A stretch of 22,716 bases of DNA from CAYVMN01 sp964452575 (GTDB taxonomy: Bacteria > Desulfobacterota > DSM-4660 > Desulfatiglandales > Desulfatiglandaceae). This document shows, piece after piece, positions 1 through 6,689 of the stretch. Numbering within the stretch: position 1 is the stretch's first letter; each line of letters begins with the position of its first letter. The notes under the pieces were generated by a model. It worked only from the letters and a program-made list of their open reading frames with translations, made no database searches and was not told the DNA's origin. The translations under genes and the position numbers were made by a program. Where the stretch lies: contig CAYVMN010000051.1 in NCBI GenBank assembly GCA_964452575.1, positions 1 to 22,716 on the forward strand, given 5' to 3'.

Positions 1-2
1 TC

Positions 3-65
3 GCGGAAAAACCCCAAAAGAAGAAACCTCAAGTACCGGCCATGCCGCCGGAAGATATGTATTAA
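3..65 (+). CDS. C-terminal end of an unidentified upstream protein (partial)
   Basis: An open frame enters from the left edge and ends at TAA (63-65). It encodes about 20 residues rich in Lys and Pro and ends in PAMPPEDMY. The Lys/Pro-rich tail looks more like a real protein end than the other two plus-strand frames, one of which (frame 1) also stays open to position 75. Too little is present to name the protein. The gene would lie upstream of the hairpin at 90-113. Confidence 0.4.
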   Translation, partial: AEKPQKKKPQVPAMPPEDMY

Positions 66-89
66 TCCCTTTTAGTCTGACCTCTTTTT

Positions 90-113
90 CGGGCAGGGCA
101 AACGCCCTGCCCG
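90..113. repeat. Perfect inverted repeat, stem-loop after the left-edge gene
   Basis: The arms GGGCAGGGC (91-99) and GCCCTGCCC (104-112) are perfectly complementary around the loop AAAC, and C90/G113 extends the stem to 10 bp. It lies 25 bp after the stop of the left-edge frame, so a transcription-ending role is possible. A T-tract (85-89) precedes the hairpin on the plus strand and none follows it on either strand, so it is not a classical intrinsic terminator. Confidence 0.5.
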
Positions 114-158
114 GCCTTCAAGGGCAGATATTCCGATTCCTCTCTTTCCCCTATTCCT

Positions 159-188
159 TTGACATCAGTCCGTGGCGGATAGTAAATA
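159..188 (+). promoter_or_regulatory. Tentative sigma-70 promoter upstream of the TrpF-like gene
   Basis: A perfect -35 box TTGACA (159-164) is followed after 17-18 bases by the weak -10 candidates GTAAAT or TAAATA (182-188). It would give a leader of about 145 nt before the ATG at 341. The -10 match is only three of six, so this is tentative. Apart from this and the hairpin at 90-113, nothing else stands out between 66 and 340. Confidence 0.25.
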
Positions 189-340
189 ATTCATGCTCAA
201 AGGACCTAGCTTCTATCAGTGAAATGAAGTCCATTCCGTCTAAAGGGAAGATGATCATGGTAAAGGAGGGTGGTCACGGGTTCTGGGATTTGAATACTTA
301 AGATTCGGAAACGAGACAGCTCACTTGCGGAGCCTAGAAA

Positions 341-1108
341 ATGATCGTTCAAATATATGAAATTCAGACTCCTCAGGAGGCTGAAAAATGCATCCAACGG
401 GGAGTAGACCACCTTGGAAGTGTCCTTTTGAACAAAGACGAGTGGCGTGTGCCCACGCTCAAGGAGGTCTTCAATCTCACCGAGGGAACAGATGCCAAGA
501 ACAGCTTGATACCCCTTTTCAGGGAAGGCCAAGTCCTTTTCAAAGCCCTGGATTATTACCGGCCCGATTTCGTCCATTTTTGCACCAACCCGACCGACCG
601 ACAGGGCCATATGGCGCATGTGGATCAATTTGCCGAGTATCAGGCACGATTGAGGGAGAAATTTCCTCAAATAGGGGTTATGCGTTCGGTTCCGGTCCCG
701 GGGAAAGGGGTATGCCCTCGGTTTTCCGCTACCGAGATCGCCCTGTCCTTTGAGCCGTTTAGTGACATGCTCTTGATAGACACATGGCTCGGAAAAGAAC
801 CTGTCGAGGGATTCATCGGTCTCACCGGCAAGACATCAGACTGGGATGTCGCAAGAGACCTCGTCAGCCGGTGCAGGATCCCGGTTGTGCTGGGCGGAGG
901 CCTTTCCCCGACAAATGTCTATGAGGCTGTCATGAAGGTGCGGCCTGCAGGGGCAGATAGTTGTACTGAAACCAATCTCACCGGCAAGGATGGAAGACCT
1001 ATTAGATTCAAGAAGGACTTCCAGAAGGTGGCTCAATTTGTAAAGGAGGTAAGAAGGGCAGAAAGCGATCTCTTGTCAAAAGGTCTCACGAAGGCCCTTC
1101 TTATATGA
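341..1108 (+). CDS. Phosphoribosylanthranilate isomerase-like (TrpF-like) TIM-barrel protein, catalytic Cys absent
   Basis: The 255-residue protein has the TrpF layout: a first beta strand (VQIYEIQT, residues 3-10), an Asp-bearing strand (LLIDTW, Asp147), and phosphate-gripping loops GLTGKTSDW (160-168), GGGLSPTNV (185-193) and AGADSCTETN (203-212). In TrpF, residue 6 or 7 is the catalytic Cys of the motif KICGIT; here that place is Tyr6. The Asp that acts as partner is retained. The protein is about 50 residues longer than usual TrpF (near 205), with extra sequence in the middle and at the C-terminus. No other trp gene is nearby. The ATG is preceded by GGAG at an 8-base spacing. It is probably a barrel with another phosphorylated ligand or an altered mechanism; tryptophan synthesis is doubtful. 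Confident of the fold family, not of the reaction. Confidence 0.75.
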   Translation: MIVQIYEIQTPQEAEKCIQRGVDHLGSVLLNKDEWRVPTLKEVFNLTEGTDAKNSLIPLFREGQVLFKALDYYRPDFVHFCTNPTDRQGHMAHVDQFAEYQARLREKFPQIGVMRSVPVPGKGVCPRFSATEIALSFEPFSDMLLIDTWLGKEPVEGFIGLTGKTSDWDVARDLVSRCRIPVVLGGGLSPTNVYEAVMKVRPAGADSCTETNLTGKDGRPIRFKKDFQKVAQFVKEVRRAESDLLSKGLTKALLI

Positions 1109-1147
1109 ACCCTTTTCAGACGACTGCAGGCAAAATGGAGAGAAGAG

Positions 1148-1176
1148 CAAGTTTAAACTTGTAAAGCCCAAGTTTT
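1148..1176. promoter_or_regulatory. Operator-like palindrome overlapping the response-regulator promoter
   Basis: CAAGTTTAAACTTG (1148-1161) is a perfect 14-bp palindrome, and a third half-site CAAGTTTT follows at 1169-1176. The second half-site contains the first bases of the -35 box at 1159-1164, so a bound protein would block or recruit RNA polymerase. AAACTTG (1155-1161) and CAAGTTT (1169-1175) can also pair as a hairpin in RNA. No regulator can be named. Confidence 0.45.
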
Positions 1177-1186
1177 CTTGTATACT
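1159..1186 (+). promoter_or_regulatory. Probable sigma-70 promoter of the receiver-domain gene
   Basis: TTGTAA (1159-1164) and TATACT (1181-1186) are separated by 16 bases, with four matches to consensus in each box. Transcription would begin near 1193, about 80 nt before the GTG start at 1273. GTATAC occurs twice around the -10 box (1180-1185 and 1189-1194). Confidence 0.5.
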
Positions 1187-1272
1187 CAGTATACTGGTAG
1201 CATTTTAAAGGGGCAGATGAGCAATCCTGAGGTTGCGATTTGGAATAACCCGTACCCACAGGGGCCCGAGAC

Positions 1273-1668
1273 GTGGTCAGCATATTGATAGTAGATGATG
1301 AACCCTCAGTCTGCGAGGTACTGGAAGACTTTCTGGTCCAGGCGGGGTATGACACCGGCACAGCCCATACCGGAGAAGAGGCTCTCCAAATACTCTCGAG
1401 GCAGCACTACGACCTGATGCTATTGGATCTAAAGATGCCAGGGATGGGAGGGCTGGAGGTACTCAAAGAAATAAGAAGGAGATCCTATCATGTGGGTACA
1501 GTTGTCATCACTGGTGTTGAGGACCTGGACCTGGCACGAGAGGTGATAAGAAGCGGTGCCATAGATTACCTAAACAAGCCTTTCGATCTAAAAATGCTTG
1601 CTACCACCATTCAATTTGCACTCAAGAAACAGAGGATAATCTGGGGGGCCGCAGAGTCAGACCATTAG
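1273..1668 (+). CDS. Stand-alone response regulator receiver domain (CheY-like)
   Basis: The 131 residues form one receiver domain with no output domain. All active-site residues are present: Asp8-Asp9 for Mg2+, the phosphorylated Asp52 in LLDLKMPGMGG, Thr80 and Lys102 in NKPF. After residue 115 only a short basic helix remains. Start is GTG, forced because the frame has a stop shortly upstream (1246-1248); GGGG lies 8 bases before it. It has its own promoter and faces the mla-type operon with only 4 bp between the two stop codons (TAG at 1666-1668, TAG at 1673-1675), so the two transcripts must overlap if neither ends early. No histidine kinase lies in the window. It could act by protein-protein contact, but its partner is unknown. 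Confidence 0.9.
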   Translation: MVSILIVDDEPSVCEVLEDFLVQAGYDTGTAHTGEEALQILSRQHYDLMLLDLKMPGMGGLEVLKEIRRRSYHVGTVVITGVEDLDLAREVIRSGAIDYLNKPFDLKMLATTIQFALKKQRIIWGAAESDH

Positions 1669-1672
1669 GCCG

Positions 1673-2308
1673 CTATCTGCCTCCCTTAATGCGGGCCTTT
1701 AGATGAGAGTAGATATCCTCAATGATCTCCCTAGAGACCTCTGCCATAGCCAGACTCATCGCCCCGGCCAAGGAGGCCGGGGTCTTTTGTTTGCACGACT
1801 CCGTTTTGCCGTAAGTCTTCTGGAAAAGGACCCTTTTACTGATATCCGGCTCATTTTCTGCCATCAACGTTATATTGACCTTTAAGACCGCCTTCCAGCT
1901 GTCTTTATCGTCCCACTCAAAGAATTCATCAACCGAACCTTCTACAACAAAGGAAGAGGTAAGCATGCTTTCATAGGGAAGGACCGCCTCGAATAGACCC
2001 GATTGTTGCATATCCCGGCTCAAAAAATAGGTGACAAGATCCCCGGGATTGGCACGCCATTGATGATAGATATCGGCCTCTCTCCTAAATGACCTATCCC
2101 TGTAAATCATCTGCTCGGTATTGTATGAGGGGGCAACGCTAAAACGAACCAGCCGGATGATGACAGGCAGGGTCTGGAGACCTGTTATCCTGGGAGGCTC
2201 ATATTCGAGGGTATAGAAATTGATCTTGACCCCTGGTTCCTTGAGATTCAGACATGCGCCTACAAGAATGACCAATAGCAGACCAGACATCCTCTTGTAG
2301 CGATTCAT
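1673..2308 (-). CDS. ABC-type transport auxiliary lipoprotein (PqiC-like)
   Basis: Last gene of the mla-type operon. From the ATG at 2306-2308 the protein is 211 residues with a lipoprotein signal: basic MNRYKRM, a hydrophobic stretch and lipobox VGAC with Cys19 as lipidation site. The remainder resembles the ABC_trans_aux family (PqiC type), seen in segments such as NFYTLEYEPP, YNTEQMIYRDR and a Trp/Asp-rich EFFEWDDKDSW before the C-terminal helix. Such lipoproteins sit at the outer membrane and partner MCE proteins. An in-frame TTG two codons upstream exists, but GGAG lies 7 bases before this ATG and only 1 before the TTG, so ATG is preferred. The gap to mlaD is 12 bp. Likely function: outer-membrane acceptor or anchor for lipid exchange. 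Confidence 0.75.
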   Translation of the reverse strand: MNRYKRMSGLLLVILVGACLNLKEPGVKINFYTLEYEPPRITGLQTLPVIIRLVRFSVAPSYNTEQMIYRDRSFRREADIYHQWRANPGDLVTYFLSRDMQQSGLFEAVLPYESMLTSSFVVEGSVDEFFEWDDKDSWKAVLKVNITLMAENEPDISKRVLFQKTYGKTESCKQKTPASLAGAMSLAMAEVSREIIEDIYSHLKARIKGGR

Positions 2309-2320
2309 AGACAATCTCCG

Positions 2321-3337
2321 CTAATCTCCTTTGGCCTCCGGCTCAATCTCCCGAGGAGCAGGGGCAGCCCCGAATATCAACTGGGACGGTTGATTAACGA
2401 GGAGCCCAATCAGGCGGTTCAGATTCTGAGTCGCCTTTTCCAGGTTCTGGGCCACTACCAGTAGATAACGCCTTAGATACGCGACCGAATCGTCTGTGCC
2501 GCTGGCCACCGATGCCCCTTTCTCCAGAAAGATATTTGCATTCTTCAGGGCCTTCTCGAGCTCCTCGACTGCGGTCCTTAGTGGTTGCCGATTTTCCTCA
2601 ATTATCTTCTCTAGCCTTCCAAGGGTCCTTTCCGCCCGACTAACGGTCCTCTCGGCCTTAACCATCATGCTATTTAGCGACCCCGCCACCTGCCCAAGAG
2701 AGGTCAAGATCCTGTCCCACCTCTCCTTATCAAGGACGTAATTGACTCTCTCCAGAGAAGCCTTCACGTCTGTGGAGATCCCTTTTACATCTGCATCTTC
2801 CATCATCTGGTTTGCCCTGTCCAAGGTCACTTTTACCTTGTCAGAGACTCCTTTGAGGTCCATGGAGCTTGCCTGTTTGAGAAAATCATCAATTCCCTTT
2901 ATCAGCTCGCTGATCTCAGACGGTTTTGAAGCCACGACAGGATACTCTGAAGGAAAGGTGAGTTTGGGAGATTGGTCAGGTTCCCCCTTTTTTTTGCGGT
3001 CAAGCTCCACAAACATGCTCCCAGTAATCCCCACATTCTTCAACTGGGCCACCATATCACTGTCCAGGGGTTGACCCGATTCGATCTTTAATACCACCTG
3101 TATCAACTTGGAATCAGGGGCAACCCCTATGCTCTGTACCCGACCGATAGTGACTCCCCTGTATTTTACCGGCGAGTCCTTTTGAAGGCCCTGAACCGAT
3201 TCATTCAAATAGGTCGCATAATATTGCCCCTTCTCCAGGAAACGGGACATGCCCAGCCAGATGATGGCCAACACGGTAAGGATAATTCCACTGGTAACAA
3301 AGGCCCCAACGGCCAATTTTGTCTTCTGGGAGGCCAT
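2321..3337 (-). CDS. mlaD: MlaD-family MCE protein with long helical C-terminus
   Basis: This 338-residue protein has an N-terminal membrane anchor (about residues 9-31) and one MCE domain (about 38-120) with the typical KYRGVTIGRVQSI segment. Residues 150-325 are amphipathic helix or coiled coil rich in Leu, Glu, Lys and Arg. It ends in a QPSQLIFG segment and a charged Pro-rich tail. E. coli MlaD is only about 183 residues, so this one has a large periplasmic extension that could reach the lipoprotein encoded next. MCE domains form hexameric rings that carry lipid across the periplasm. ATG is preceded by GGAG at 7 bases. It lies between the ATPase (16 bp) and the lipoprotein (12 bp). Confidence 0.88.
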   Translation of the reverse strand: MASQKTKLAVGAFVTSGIILTVLAIIWLGMSRFLEKGQYYATYLNESVQGLQKDSPVKYRGVTIGRVQSIGVAPDSKLIQVVLKIESGQPLDSDMVAQLKNVGITGSMFVELDRKKKGEPDQSPKLTFPSEYPVVASKPSEISELIKGIDDFLKQASSMDLKGVSDKVKVTLDRANQMMEDADVKGISTDVKASLERVNYVLDKERWDRILTSLGQVAGSLNSMMVKAERTVSRAERTLGRLEKIIEENRQPLRTAVEELEKALKNANIFLEKGASVASGTDDSVAYLRRYLLVVAQNLEKATQNLNRLIGLLVNQPSQLIFGAAPAPREIEPEAKGD

Positions 3338-3353
3338 TCTTTACTCCACACCC

Positions 3354-4121
3354 TCAAGCCGCGGCCTTATACCCGGCCCGGGGATTGAAGAAGTTTTTGA
3401 CGAACGGATTCTGGCTGTAATCCCTCAGATACTTAGGATCACCCTCGGCGATTATTCCCTTACTGCCCTTATCAAGCATAATGACCCTATGCGCCACGGC
3501 AAAGATGCTACGAAGCTCGTGGGTCACAATGACCATAGTAGTTCCAAATGCCCTGTTCAAATGGATGATAAGCTCATCCATTTCGGCGGAGGTCACTGGA
3601 TCGAGACCTGCTGAGGGTTCATCAAAAAACAGGATCTTGGGATTAAGGGCCATCGCCCTTGCCAATCCTGCCCTCTTTCTCATTCCACCACTCAGTTCAG
3701 ACGGGAGGTAATTTTCATAACCGTCCAGATTGACCACCTTCAACTTCATCCTGACCATTGTATCTACCGATTTCTGGGGGAGATCCGTATATTCTTTGAT
3801 GGGTAATGCCACATTCTCTGCCAGAGTCATAGATCCCAGGAGGGCAGAGCCCTGATACAGGACGCCGATCTTTCTAAATACCTTTCGCAGTGCAGTCTCG
3901 TCGCTATTGGAGATATCGTCACCATCAATAATTATCTTTCCTGCACGGGGTGGAATAAGCCCTATTATGTGTTTCATCAACGTGCTCTTTCCGCACCCGC
4001 TTCCTCCTAAGATAACGAATATCTCGCCTTCATAGACATCGAATGAGATCTGCTCAAGGATGATCTTATCCCCGTATCCTGCTGCCAGATCTTTGACCCT
4101 GATAATGGCCTGCCCACTCAT
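3354..4121 (-). CDS. mlaF: MlaF-type ABC transporter ATPase
   Basis: 255-residue cytoplasmic ATPase that powers the MlaE/MlaD lipid transporter. Walker A is GGSGCGKST (39-47), the Q-loop lies in IGVLYQGSALLGSMT, the signature is LSGGMRKRAGLARA, Walker B is ILFFDEPSAGLDP, and the switch His is in VIVTHEL. The LSGGM signature and the FDEPSAGLDPVTS segment fit the MlaF/Ttg2A group. GGAAGG lies 7 bases before the ATG. The gap to the permease gene is 13 bp, consistent with co-transcription. No sign of damage. Confidence 0.92.
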   Translation of the reverse strand: MSGQAIIRVKDLAAGYGDKIILEQISFDVYEGEIFVILGGSGCGKSTLMKHIIGLIPPRAGKIIIDGDDISNSDETALRKVFRKIGVLYQGSALLGSMTLAENVALPIKEYTDLPQKSVDTMVRMKLKVVNLDGYENYLPSELSGGMRKRAGLARAMALNPKILFFDEPSAGLDPVTSAEMDELIIHLNRAFGTTMVIVTHELRSIFAVAHRVIMLDKGSKGIIAEGDPKYLRDYSQNPFVKNFFNPRAGYKAAA

Positions 4122-4134
4122 CGTCTATCCTTCC

Positions 4135-5280
4135 CTAGTCCCAGTATCGAAGAACCACGGCAAATACCGAATCTGAGAGTATGATCAAAAATATGCTGCT
4201 TACAACGGCTGATGTGGTGGCTGCTCCAACAGATGCTGCCCCGCCCCTGACCTGAAAACCCCTCATACAACCAATCCAGGATATGAGAAGGCCAAATACC
4301 CCGCTCTTTAAGAAACCCCAAAATACGTCAAAGAGTCTCAAGGTCTTGATGGTCTGTCCGATATAGGCACTGGCAGTCAAATCAAGCATGAAGACCCCTA
4401 CCACAAGTCCCCCCGCAATTGCAAATAGGTCGGAGAACAACGTAAGTATCGGCACCATAATAACCGAGGCTATTACCTTGGGAACTGCCAGGAAGCGGGT
4501 CGGTTCAAAGCCCATGGTAAAGAGCGCGTCCACCTCTTCAGAGATTTTCATTGTCCCTATCTCTGCCGCAAAGGCCGAACCTGATCTTCCTGCCACAATG
4601 ATGGCCGTCATAATGGGGCCAAGTTCACGGACCATTGCCAGGCTTACCAGTGAGGCCACGTAGATGTTGGCCCCAAACTGCTCCAGTTGAACCGCTGACA
4701 TGAAGGCCATAATAAGTCCCATCAGAAAACTGATCAGGCCGACAATAGGAAGTGCATCCACCCCTGTTTTTTGCATACATAAGATAGTGTCATCGGTCCG
4801 CAAGGCCTTGGGGTGGGAACAGATATAGAGCAAGGACAGTACGACAGACCCTATGAAGGCCACAAGGTATTTGAGATCTGAAGCGTGAGTGAGGGTTGCC
4901 TCACCGAGCCGTAGGAATATACCTGGATGACGCTTTCTGACAAATGATGGGCCCCCCTCAGTAAGGAAGTCAAGGTTGAGTGCTGAGATGGTCTCTCTGA
5001 CTTCGCTGCTGACATTTCGGAGATAAAGCCGGCCCTTCCACTCGGCCAAGGCCCTTCTTAACTCCACAAGGACCAGGACGCCAAAGTCATCCAGATAGGA
5101 CACCTCTTCAAGGTCCACTTTCAGGATTGTTGGCCGCTGATTCCTTACTAGTGGGACAATCTGCCTTATCATAGAACCCGAAGTAGAGGCATCCATTGCA
5201 CCATGCAAATGAAGCACGGTTTCTTCACCGCCTCCGGATATCTCATATCGAAAGGGTGGCAGATCGCCTGTTGTCTCCAT
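4135..5280 (-). CDS. mlaE: STAS domain-MlaE permease fusion
   Basis: 381-residue inner-membrane permease of an MCE lipid transporter. Residues about 12-105 form a STAS domain (HLHGAMDAST, then ILKVDLEEVSYLDDFGVLVL), the role played in E. coli by the separate protein MlaB. Residues 130-381 form the MlaE domain with hallmark motifs EQFGA (200-204), RELGPIMTA, AGRSGSA (230-236), EIGTM (240-244), EEVDAL and MGFEP. Several membrane spans follow to the C-terminus. The fusion explains why no mlaB gene is present. The gap to the sensor gene upstream is 6 bp, and the ribosome-binding site (GGA) lies in the end of that gene, suggesting coupled translation. Confidence 0.93.
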   Translation of the reverse strand: METTGDLPPFRYEISGGGEETVLHLHGAMDASTSGSMIRQIVPLVRNQRPTILKVDLEEVSYLDDFGVLVLVELRRALAEWKGRLYLRNVSSEVRETISALNLDFLTEGGPSFVRKRHPGIFLRLGEATLTHASDLKYLVAFIGSVVLSLLYICSHPKALRTDDTILCMQKTGVDALPIVGLISFLMGLIMAFMSAVQLEQFGANIYVASLVSLAMVRELGPIMTAIIVAGRSGSAFAAEIGTMKISEEVDALFTMGFEPTRFLAVPKVIASVIMVPILTLFSDLFAIAGGLVVGVFMLDLTASAYIGQTIKTLRLFDVFWGFLKSGVFGLLISWIGCMRGFQVRGGAASVGAATTSAVVSSIFLIILSDSVFAVVLRYWD

Positions 5281-5286
5281 AGATTT

Positions 5287-6603
5287 CTAGGGTCCTTTCC
5301 TTGTGAATTTGAATTGTCTCAAATCCCCCTCATCTACATCATATTCGCGCCCAAGGAGATCTGGATCTAGTTGAAAGACCACCCACCCGAGCAAGCGAGA
5401 GTCCTTTTGCATTACAAAGGCGATCTCCAGCCCCTTACGTCCCATGGGATGATCCTTGTCTGCACGGTACGGGGTAAGCACCCTGTGCTGTGAACCCTCA
5501 CTACCTTGAAACTCCATACCAGCATAACTGCTGCCCACCATGATGGTGGCGTCCTTCTCGCCCTTCATGAGGGAAGATTCAAACACCTTTTTGTCGCTAT
5601 CGAGCAGGAGCAGTCCCTTGTAAAGAATTCCATCATCTTTCTGAATATCAAGGAACTCTTTCATCCGTTTGCCCGCCTCCAATCTATCGCCGCTAGCAAA
5701 TGGATCGGATAAAAGGGTTTGGAGGAAAAAATAGTCTTTTGCCAGCTGATTTTGTAGGTCCAGTTTCTTTATATCTGTTGCCTTCAGGCCCTTTGAAAAG
5801 TAGGGGTAGCCCAGGAATATCGCTAGCACGAGCATACCAAGCAACAAAAAAGATGGTATGAGCCAGCTTCGGACCCGCCGATACTTCCTCTGCAGCCTTT
5901 CGACCGACGTGACGTCTCTTCCCAGGGAAAGTACACCCTGGAAGTTGTGGTGGCTGTCATACAAAACAGTTGTGCTGGTTGATATAAATCGTATACCCTT
6001 TTCGGGGTGCCTTATCTTGAGAAGCTTTTCAGTTACAGAATTCTTGGATTGCACCTCCTCAAGGAATTCCCTGTAGGCCACAGGTTCATCATAGATCTCT
6101 TCCGCAGGTCTCTTGTTAAGTTCATCCCACTCCCTGCCATACAGGCCTTCAGCGGCCCTGTTCCATGAAAGGATCTTCCCGTCTCGATCGGTCAGTATCA
6201 CCGCATCAGGGAGCTGGTTGCAAAACTCCTTGAGGCCATAAACAATCTGGGTAACATTATCGAGCCGTTTGGCCAGTATCCTTGTGATCCCCCTCGCAAC
6301 TGCCGGAAACTCACTGAGGAAAAGATTCAGGTCCTCTTTTGGAATTCTGATGACCTTTACATCACTGCCGGCCCTAAGCGTTGCCGTTCTCTTGGCGCCC
6401 AGTATGAAAGACATCTCACCCATAGGGGAGCCTGGCTCACTGACCTCCGATATCTTGTTTTTCCCTTTGATGACATCCACTCTTCCTGAGACCAGGATAA
6501 AGAGATCCTGTGAAGGGTCTCCCTCGAGGCAGATCGTCTGGCCAATTCTGAAAACGGTAAGGTATTTTTCCAGTGCTGGATTGCTTAGAATTTCATCTAG
6601 CAT
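5287..6603 (-). CDS. Membrane sensor: cyclic-nucleotide-binding domain, PAS, one TM, periplasmic domain
   Basis: First gene of the mla-type operon, 438 residues. Residues 10-115 are a CRP-type nucleotide-binding domain with an intact phosphate-binding cassette (GEMSFILGAKRTAT, 62-75, including Glu63 and Arg72). A helix leads to a PAS domain (about 127-235; PDAVILTDRDGKILSWN). One membrane span follows (about 248-268). The last 165 residues should be periplasmic and resemble a small Cache-like sensor (YKGLLLLDSDKKVF, then GLEIAFVMQ). There is no histidine kinase, GGDEF, HTH or other output domain. It may sense an envelope signal and adjust the transporter, or act through the receiver protein at 1273-1668; both are inference. 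The ATG is the only start in frame after an upstream stop, and its ribosome-binding site is poor. Confidence 0.82.
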   Translation of the reverse strand: MLDEILSNPALEKYLTVFRIGQTICLEGDPSQDLFILVSGRVDVIKGKNKISEVSEPGSPMGEMSFILGAKRTATLRAGSDVKVIRIPKEDLNLFLSEFPAVARGITRILAKRLDNVTQIVYGLKEFCNQLPDAVILTDRDGKILSWNRAAEGLYGREWDELNKRPAEEIYDEPVAYREFLEEVQSKNSVTEKLLKIRHPEKGIRFISTSTTVLYDSHHNFQGVLSLGRDVTSVERLQRKYRRVRSWLIPSFLLLGMLVLAIFLGYPYFSKGLKATDIKKLDLQNQLAKDYFFLQTLLSDPFASGDRLEAGKRMKEFLDIQKDDGILYKGLLLLDSDKKVFESSLMKGEKDATIMVGSSYAGMEFQGSEGSQHRVLTPYRADKDHPMGRKGLEIAFVMQKDSRLLGWVVFQLDPDLLGREYDVDEGDLRQFKFTRKGP

Positions 6604-6637
6604 GAGGAGTGATTTGTTATGTGTCTAATATATTTTA

Positions 6638-6666
6638 ATTATAAACAAATATACTCTTTAGGTCAA
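6638..6666 (-). promoter_or_regulatory. Strong sigma-70 promoter of the sensor-mla operon
   Basis: On the minus strand TTGACC (6661-6666) and a perfect TATAAT (6638-6643) are separated by exactly 17 bases. Transcription would start near 6631, giving a leader of about 28 nt to the ATG at 6603. The surrounding sequence is AT-rich. It lies in the short gap after yihY and separates that gene from the operon. Confidence 0.75.
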
Positions 6667-6689
6667 TTGCTATAAAAAGCGACTAGCAG

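Noticed and set aside
85..113. Intrinsic terminator at the left edge
   Set aside because: The hairpin is perfect, but the T-tract comes before it on the plus strand and no T-tract follows on either strand, so I call it only an inverted repeat.
206..670. Minus-strand frame of 154 codons opposite the TrpF-like gene
   Set aside because: It is antisense to a gene with clear family motifs and shows no domain of its own.
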